From the NCBI RefSeq assembly GCF_016901775.1, contig NZ_JACJKW010000016.1, forward strand, positions 1 to 64,000: DNA of 64,000 nucleotides. The letters run 5' to 3'. Shown piece by piece: positions 59,609-64,000 of this stretch. Below the pieces are notes generated by a model. That model ran no database searches. It was not told the origin of the DNA and saw only the letters and a list, made by a program, of their open reading frames with translations. Origin of the DNA: Intestinimonas butyriciproducens. Its GTDB lineage: Bacteria; Bacillota; Clostridia; Oscillospirales; Butyricicoccaceae. Both the position numbers and the translations under genes were made by a program. Each line of letters begins with the position of its first letter. Position 1 is the stretch's first letter.

Positions 59609-59995
59609 TCAAGTGTCCTGGTGCGGATCCTGCTTCATCTTCTGGCGGCACTCATCACAGATGTAGATCAGTTTCAGGTCATAGGACAGAAACGGGATAT
59701 CCAGTTGGTTTTGCAGCTGTTCGGTAAGATCTTCCAGGTGCAGATCGGCCAGCTTGCCGCAGACCTGGCAGATCAGATGGTCGTGGCGCTGGGGCCGGTC
59801 ATACCGGTCCGGCATTCCCTCGGCAGAGATTTTCCGCAAAAGGCCGCTTTGACACAGCTTTCCCAGGTTGTTGTATACCGTGGCCAGGGCTACGGTGGGG
59901 TAAATCTGCCGCAGCTGAATAAAAATCTGATCTGCCGTCATATGGCTGCCGGAAGATTCTACAATTTGTTGAATGGCTCGGGCGTATTTTGTCAT
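59609..59995 (-). CDS. perR: PerR-like Fur-family peroxide regulator
   Basis: 128 residues. Winged helix GSHMTADQIFIQLRQIYPTV with ALATVYNNLGKLCQSGLL, then the regulatory metal region DRYDRPQRHDHLICQVCGKL. CQVC and CDEC form the structural zinc site. The genes it heads (rubredoxin, rubrerythrin) and the Asp in DRPQRHDH favour PerR over Fur or Zur. Peroxide oxidation of the Fe-bound His would release DNA. The ATG at 59995 follows GAGG; the frame stays open upstream. Its promoter carries the presumed box, so it is self-regulated. Confidence 0.9.
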   Translation of the reverse strand: MTKYARAIQQIVESSGSHMTADQIFIQLRQIYPTVALATVYNNLGKLCQSGLLRKISAEGMPDRYDRPQRHDHLICQVCGKLADLHLEDLTEQLQNQLDIPFLSYDLKLIYICDECRQKMKQDPHQDT

Positions 59996-60017
59996 AAAAA
60001 GACCTCTGAATTGGAAT

Positions 60018-60064
60018 TGGAATTGTTCTAAAATAATTATAGGCTTTTCCAGACCGGTTGTCAA
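60018..60064 (-). promoter_or_regulatory. perR promoter with PerR-like box
   Basis: Minus strand consensus TTGACA, 17-bp spacer, consensus TATAAT, then TAGAACAATTCCA five bases further, identical to the box at the hrb promoter. AATTCC then repeats in tandem toward the gene. Confidence 0.85.
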
Positions 60065-60086
60065 GGAAGAAAAAGGAAGAGGGAAC

Positions 60087-60135
60087 AAAAAAGTCCCCTT
60101 TGCCGGGGCGGGGACGATGGCCGGGCAAAGGGGAC
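60087..60135 (-). terminator. budA terminator
   Basis: GTCCCCTTTGCC...GGGCAAAGGGGAC stem with a branched GC-rich loop, followed on the minus strand by TTTTTT. Confidence 0.85.
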
Positions 60136-60168
60136 GGTAAAGCGCAAAGACAAGCTGATTTGGGAAGA

Positions 60169-60888
60169 TCAGTTTTTGGAACCGCCTTCCACAGCAGCGG
60201 TTTTGGCGCTCAGGTCTTCGCAAAGATCCAGGGAGGCAAATTCGGGATTTTCCGGGAGAATCAGTTCCCAGTCTGCGATGGGGTTCAGCTGCCAGGAGAG
60301 GGAAGCGGCCTGCAGGTCCAGGATGTGGCCGCCGGTGGTCTTGTCCTGGCTAAGGAAGTGGAAATGCCAGCCGGGCAGATTGATCCCTTCCACATAGGGC
60401 GGGCAATAGACAGCAATGACGCTGCCGGACACATTCTGGTAGTGGAATTCTTTCTGATGGCTTGCTGCCTCGGAAAGGGTGGGATAGGGCTTCTGGCAGG
60501 CATAGCAGCTGCGCACATGCATGGTTTCAAAGACCCCAGTGGCTTTGATCATATAGAAGATATTGGGGTTTTTCTCCACATAGGGAGCCAGCTTCTCTTT
60601 CAGCGTTTCGATGGATGTGATGTTTTCCAGCTTTTCCACCGGGGCTGTGAGATCAAACTTGATCACAGTGCCAAAGGCCACACCATCTTCCGGGGACATC
60701 ACTGTGACATTGCCGTCGGCTGTGGCCCGGTAAGCTACGCCGTTTTCAAAGATGGCCTCCCCGTCCAGGCCGGTATAGGTGCCGATGCCGGTGTCTGCAT
60801 CGGTGAGGAAGGAGCGGACCGAGGTGGTGCGGTCAAAATTGCCCAGCATCAGGGCATTGAGTGTAGAAGCTTGGATCATTCTGGTCAT
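60169..60888 (-). CDS. budA: Alpha-acetolactate decarboxylase
   Basis: 239 residues. Converts acetolactate to acetoin. Motifs: FLTDADTGIGTYTGLDGEAI, ENGVAYRATADGNV, the zinc ligands in GWHFHFLSQDKTTGGHIL and the helix preceding FYMIKATGVFETMHVRS. The ATG follows AAAGGAAG. It lies 39 bases downstream of the sugar-acid permease gene and is probably co-transcribed with it, an uncommon pairing. Acetolactate synthase is not in the window. Confidence 0.93.
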   Translation of the reverse strand: MTRMIQASTLNALMLGNFDRTTSVRSFLTDADTGIGTYTGLDGEAIFENGVAYRATADGNVTVMSPEDGVAFGTVIKFDLTAPVEKLENITSIETLKEKLAPYVEKNPNIFYMIKATGVFETMHVRSCYACQKPYPTLSEAASHQKEFHYQNVSGSVIAVYCPPYVEGINLPGWHFHFLSQDKTTGGHILDLQAASLSWQLNPIADWELILPENPEFASLDLCEDLSAKTAAVEGGSKN

Positions 60889-60927
60889 AATAAGACTTCC
60901 TTTCTGGAATGATTTGAGAAAAATCAG

Positions 60928-61932
60928 CTATTGAACCGTTTGGGAAGAGCCGGCCGGATGCCGCTTGAGCACCCAGCGCACCATGAAGGGGCAAAGAATA
61001 TTGGTGACAGCCAATACAAAGGCCAATGTAGCTACGGCGCTGGTGGTGTACTGTTCCAGGGCGGTGTTGGCCTGAGCAGCTATGGAAGGGATGGCCAGAG
61101 CTACGCCGGCCAGCGATGCGCTGGCCACCGAAGCATAGCCGGGGCGGTGGAGCACACGGCGCTCAAAAATATAAGAGGGTGTGATGACGATGATGAAGTA
61201 CAGCACACTGAGCATCAGTCCCTGGGGGAGCATTTTGAAAGCGTCAAACAGATTGATGGTAGAGCCGAATTCAAAGCCCAGGAAGGGCAGGATGATGGCA
61301 TTGCCGCCGGCAAACACCTTGCGGATATCTTCATCCAGGTTGCCCAGGATCATGCCCAGCACAAAGGGGATGAGCAAAGAGATGATCTGAAGCACCTGAG
61401 CGATACCAAAGCCCGATGTGCCGAAAAATCCCAGAAAGAGCAAAGGGAGCAGGGGCATGGAGCAGATGAGCATAATGCCGAAACTGGCTTTGTCCGATTT
61501 ATCGCCGAAGGGCTGGATGATGCCCATATACAAGGCGTCATTGGCGCTGGTGACAGCACAGACAAAGGCCAGGAAAGAAATGCCCAGAATGCCTTTATAA
61601 CCGAAGGCGGCATAAAACAGCGCGCATAGGGCATAGGCGATGACCAGGCGCACAAGAATGAGCAAAAAACCGCGGCGCAGCGCATCTTTCAGATCTCCCA
61701 GTTTGAGAGAGGTGCCGGTGCAGAAGAGCATCAGGCCGATCAGCAGCATCTGACCGCTGGAGGAAAACATATCCTGCATGGGGTTTCCCAGATAACTCCA
61801 TAAATCAAACTGGAAAATTCCCTGGGCCACTGTGGTGATCAGAGCGCCGATGATCAAGGGGACAAACATGGTCCCGGCGGGAACCTTTTGCAGGCTTTTC
61901 CAGATGTTCACATTCTTTTTTTCTCCGCTCAT
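60928..61932 (-). CDS. 2-keto-3-deoxygluconate permease-family transporter
   Basis: 334 residues with about ten transmembrane helices. The start LQKVPAGTMFVPLIIGALIT and LLIGLMLFCTGTSLKLGDLK, then FVCAVTSANDALYMGI, fit the KdgT family of proton symporters for KDG and related sugar acids. Substrate not certain. The ATG at 61932 follows GGAGG; the frame stays open far upstream but without a site. Divergent from the broken PucR/CdaR regulator, which probably controlled it. Confidence 0.85.
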   Translation of the reverse strand: MSGEKKNVNIWKSLQKVPAGTMFVPLIIGALITTVAQGIFQFDLWSYLGNPMQDMFSSSGQMLLIGLMLFCTGTSLKLGDLKDALRRGFLLILVRLVIAYALCALFYAAFGYKGILGISFLAFVCAVTSANDALYMGIIQPFGDKSDKASFGIMLICSMPLLPLLFLGFFGTSGFGIAQVLQIISLLIPFVLGMILGNLDEDIRKVFAGGNAIILPFLGFEFGSTINLFDAFKMLPQGLMLSVLYFIIVITPSYIFERRVLHRPGYASVASASLAGVALAIPSIAAQANTALEQYTTSAVATLAFVLAVTNILCPFMVRWVLKRHPAGSSQTVQ

Positions 61933-61991
61933 ATCGATTCCTCCGATCTGTTTTACGGATTGTTTCCGGTGGTTATAATAGTCGGGAAAGC

Positions 61992-62051
61992 TGGACTTTG
62001 CACCGGTCCGATGATATAATTTTGAATCAAGCATTTGTGCTGTCAGCACAA
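61992..62051 (+). promoter_or_regulatory. Promoter and palindromic operator of the PucR/CdaR-like gene
   Basis: TGGACT, 17-bp spacer, TATAAT (62015-62020), then TTGTGCTG-T-CAGCACAA at 62035-62051, a perfect 8-1-8 palindrome just before the ribosome site. It sits where a repressor would block transcription of the regulator and may also act on the divergent permease (minus strand GTGCAA, 17 bp, TATTAT). Confidence 0.55.
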
Positions 62052-62064
62052 GAGGAGGAAAAGT

Positions 62065-63318
62065 ATGGATTGGGACAGGCTGTTGCAGGATTTTTTGCGG
62101 GATGACAGCCTGGATCCGCTTCTGAAAGACGCCGGGAGTATGCTGGGATGTCCTCTTTTGGTGGCGGACATCGCCTTTCATATCATGGGGAGCTATGTGC
62201 CGGAAGGGTTTCAGGATGGGGTGTTTGAAGCGGCCCTGGGCCGGGGAGAGATCACTTATGAAGTGGTGTCCGCGCTCAACTGGGATGCAAGGCCCGATCC
62301 GGCAGATGGCATATTTCTGCCGGTGGAGGACAGCGCCTATACCAGACGCTTTTCAGCCCTCAATAGCGGCGGGATGCGGTTGGGTTATCTGATCTGCGTA
62401 GATAGGAACGGAGATCTGGCGGAAAGGCCCAAAGAAGACTTTCACAGACTGGAAGCCATTTTGGCCAAGCAGCTTTTTTGTCTGGAGCGTCGGGGACGGA
62501 TCTACGGCACCACAGCGGAAGAGGTGCTCACCCATTTGCTGGATGGCAAGTTTTCTGAACGGGCTGCCTTTTACACCCAGGCCATGACCACCCGGCTGAT
62601 CAATTACCGCCCGGCCCGGTTGGTGCTGATCAATCTGGGGCTGTATCGCAGCCTGAATTTTCGGGATGATATGCTCAAGCATGAATTGCAGCGGGAATTT
62701 CCCCAATCGCCTCCTTTTTTGTATCGGGATGAAGTGCTGCTTCTTTTGGAAGAGCCGGAGATCTTGGAGCCGCTGGAGGCTCTGGCGCGGTAAAACCGGC
62801 TGCGGGTGGTGGTCACCGATCCTTTTGAGGATCTGTATCTGCTCCCTCAGGTCTACCAGGCGGCTCAGGAAGTGATGCAGTATCTGTTCACCCATCGGGA
62901 AGGACCTTTTTTGGTGAAAACAGGAGAATGCCGTAATCTGATGCGGCTACGCCATCTGTCCCAGCGGCCGGATTTCATCGATCCACCGGTGAAAGCGGTG
63001 GCTGCTTACGATGAACTTCACGGCACACAGCTTTGTCTGACACTGTACACCTATTGCATCTGTCATCACTCCATTCAGCAGACCTGTGAAAGGCTGTTTA
63101 CCCACCGGAATACCGTGTTTTACCGGCTGCGAAAGCTGAAGGAAGATTTCGGGCTTCTGCTGGACGATTCGGAAGAGGCCATGCCGCTGCTGGTATCCAG
63201 CGCACTGGCTCTTTTGCAGAGCCATCAGGACCAGCTCTTTGTCCGGGATTTTTCTCTGAGGCCAGGGGAGAACGGAGAGGGAACCCAAGAGGAATGGCAA
63301 GAAAACGGGCAGAAATGA
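62065..63318 (+). pseudogene. PucR/CdaR-family regulator interrupted by an in-frame TAA
   Basis: The first part (62065-62793, 242 residues) begins MDWDRLLQDFLRDDSLDPLL and carries a GAF-like ligand domain; after TAA at 62791-62793 the same frame continues NRLRVVVTDPFEDLYLLPQV to the PucR helix-turn-helix CERLFTHRNTVFYRLRKLKE near the end. The restored length is 417 residues, normal for sugar-acid regulators. The context Arg-stop-Asn could be one base from CAA, GAA or AAA. No frameshift is needed. The ATG follows GAGGAGG. Natural readthrough cannot be excluded. Confidence 0.88.
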
Positions 63319-63390
63319 CAGCGTATCTTGGTGGTATTGGAAAAACAAGGCCGGTATAATAGAGACAAACAACCGCTGAGGAGGAAGTAC

Positions 63391-63840
63391 ATGAGTTTGG
63401 GAAAAAGCTTGTATCAGGCCCGGAAGAAAAGCGGTCTCTCCCAGGAAAATGTGGCGGAACAGCTGGGGGTCAGCCGCCAGACCATCTCCAAATGGGAAAC
63501 CGATGAGACTTTGCCGGATATCCGCCAGTCGAAAAAGCTGGCTATGCTCTATCATATAACGCTGGATCAGCTGATCGAATACGATTTTGACGAAGTTCAG
63601 GCCCGGGAGATGATCGATAGCATCAGCGAGGAAGCTCAGAAGAAAATTGATTGGAATAAGGTTTGGAGCAGCAAATATCCTGTGCTGGCCGCCTATCGCG
63701 AAAAAGTTCGGGTGGAAGATTATGCACCGGCCCTGGGGGAGATGATGACCCAGCTGCAAGTGGAATATGGCTATAATCATACAGATGCCCTTCTGGTACT
63801 CAAAGACATCCTGGCCCGGGTGTGGAAAGGCCAGCTGTAA
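63391..63840 (+). CDS. XRE-family regulator with C-terminal helical domain
   Basis: 149 residues. The HTH_3 domain is at 3-60 (GKSLYQARKKSGLSQENVAE, QLGVSRQTISKWETDETLPD), followed by a 75-residue helical part (EEAQKKIDWNKVWSSKYPVL) of unknown role. The ATG at 63391 follows GAGGAGG. It is a stand-alone gene with a nearby TATAAT at 63354 and a strong terminator. Confidence 0.88.
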   Translation: MSLGKSLYQARKKSGLSQENVAEQLGVSRQTISKWETDETLPDIRQSKKLAMLYHITLDQLIEYDFDEVQAREMIDSISEEAQKKIDWNKVWSSKYPVLAAYREKVRVEDYAPALGEMMTQLQVEYGYNHTDALLVLKDILARVWKGQL

Positions 63841-63848
63841 AAAACAGT

Positions 63849-63891
63849 AAAGCCTGCAAACTCTGAAAATCACAGAGTTTGCAGGCTTTTC
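63849..63891. terminator. Bidirectional terminator
   Basis: AAAGCCTGCAAACTCTG with its full complement and flanking A and T runs, between the convergent XRE gene and the partial gene at the edge. Confidence 0.92.
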
Positions 63892-63923
63892 TTTCAAGAC
63901 GGCCGGTTTTGTTCCGGCAAAAC

Positions 63924-64000
63924 CTATTTTTTGGCCTGTTCCTTGGCCTGGGCCACCACCTTTTGATAGGGGCCGATGATGGCATCGGTCATCTTTCCCC
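63924..64000 (-). CDS. C-terminal end of an unidentified protein (partial)
   Basis: Only the last 25 codons are in the window, read as KMTDAIIGPYQKVVAQAKEQ then AKK and a TAG stop. A basic helical C-terminus with no diagnostic motif. The stop lies 33 bases before the terminator, which fits a real gene end. Confidence 0.5.
   Translation of the reverse strand, partial: GKMTDAIIGPYQKVVAQAKEQAKK

Noticed and set aside
1-64000. CRISPR array, prophage, rRNA operon or toxin-antitoxin pair
   Set aside because: No regularly spaced repeats, phage structural genes, rRNA signatures or recognisable toxin/antitoxin families were seen on reading both strands.

Overview
The window is chromosomal DNA of a low-to-mid-GC Firmicute, most likely a strictly anaerobic gut Clostridium-type bacterium of the Oscillospirales. 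This is inferred from gene content: whiA/yvcK/rapZ/hprK, a SpoVB-type flippase, DUF1540, DUF512 and SLH proteins, a rubrerythrin/PerR defence and CCA-encoded tRNAs. No rRNA operon, CRISPR array, prophage or complete insertion sequence was seen. Most real genes are GC-rich at third positions, so their antisense strands carry long false open frames.

Layout. 0-6 kb: a broken small membrane protein, an XRE regulator, an aldo/keto-reductase-ferredoxin, a peptide-type substrate-binding lipoprotein that has lost its stop codon, and an SLH protein. 6-13 kb: RluA-type synthase, then yceD-rpmF, DUF512, der, plsY, gpsA and rpmB. 13-26.6 kb: a housekeeping run hprK, murB, rapZ, yvcK, whiA, dnaE, pcrA, PNPOx-like, GIY-YIG, def-like, dus. 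26.6-35.9 kb: ECF sigma with DUF4179 partner, MocR regulator, a cation/proton antiporter behind a fluoride riboswitch, and a peptide/murein-peptide group (AbgB-like, M55, LD-carboxypeptidase, frameshifted YitT). 36-39.4 kb: guaB, a 37-residue peptide, tRNA-Leu and an AT-rich islet with a DUF2089 regulator and two paralogous small membrane proteins. 39.5-49.2 kb: GDPD, ogt, Rrf2, MerR, a second binding lipoprotein, MarR, DUF1540, FabT-like MarR, DegV, a broken GNAT and an M20 peptidase. 49.3-57.5 kb: copper-amine-oxidase-like protein, prmA-rsmE, three tRNAs, SpoVB-like protein, high-molecular-weight rubredoxin and an M24 peptidase. 57.5-64 kb: a MITE-like repeat, the perR-rubredoxin-ferredoxin/rubrerythrin operon, budA-kdgT with a divergent broken PucR/CdaR regulator, and an XRE regulator.

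Working together. Two regulons can be read directly. The 13-mer TAGAACAATTCCA lies just downstream of the -10 box of both perR and the rubredoxin-flavoprotein gene, joining them in one peroxide/oxygen-reduction system. FabT-like boxes sit at the start sites of the fabT-like gene and of plsY-gpsA, linking fatty-acid sensing to phosphatidate synthesis. The fluoride riboswitch predicts fluoride-induced expression of the antiporter.

Unusual points are five separately disrupted genes (two homopolymer-type frameshifts, a 19-bp tandem duplication, a TAA nonsense codon and a stop-loss that places an intrinsic terminator inside an open frame), a fused ferredoxin-rubredoxin-rubrerythrin-rubredoxin frame with a strong internal ribosome site, and two copies of a roughly 177-bp inverted-repeat element sited next to terminators.
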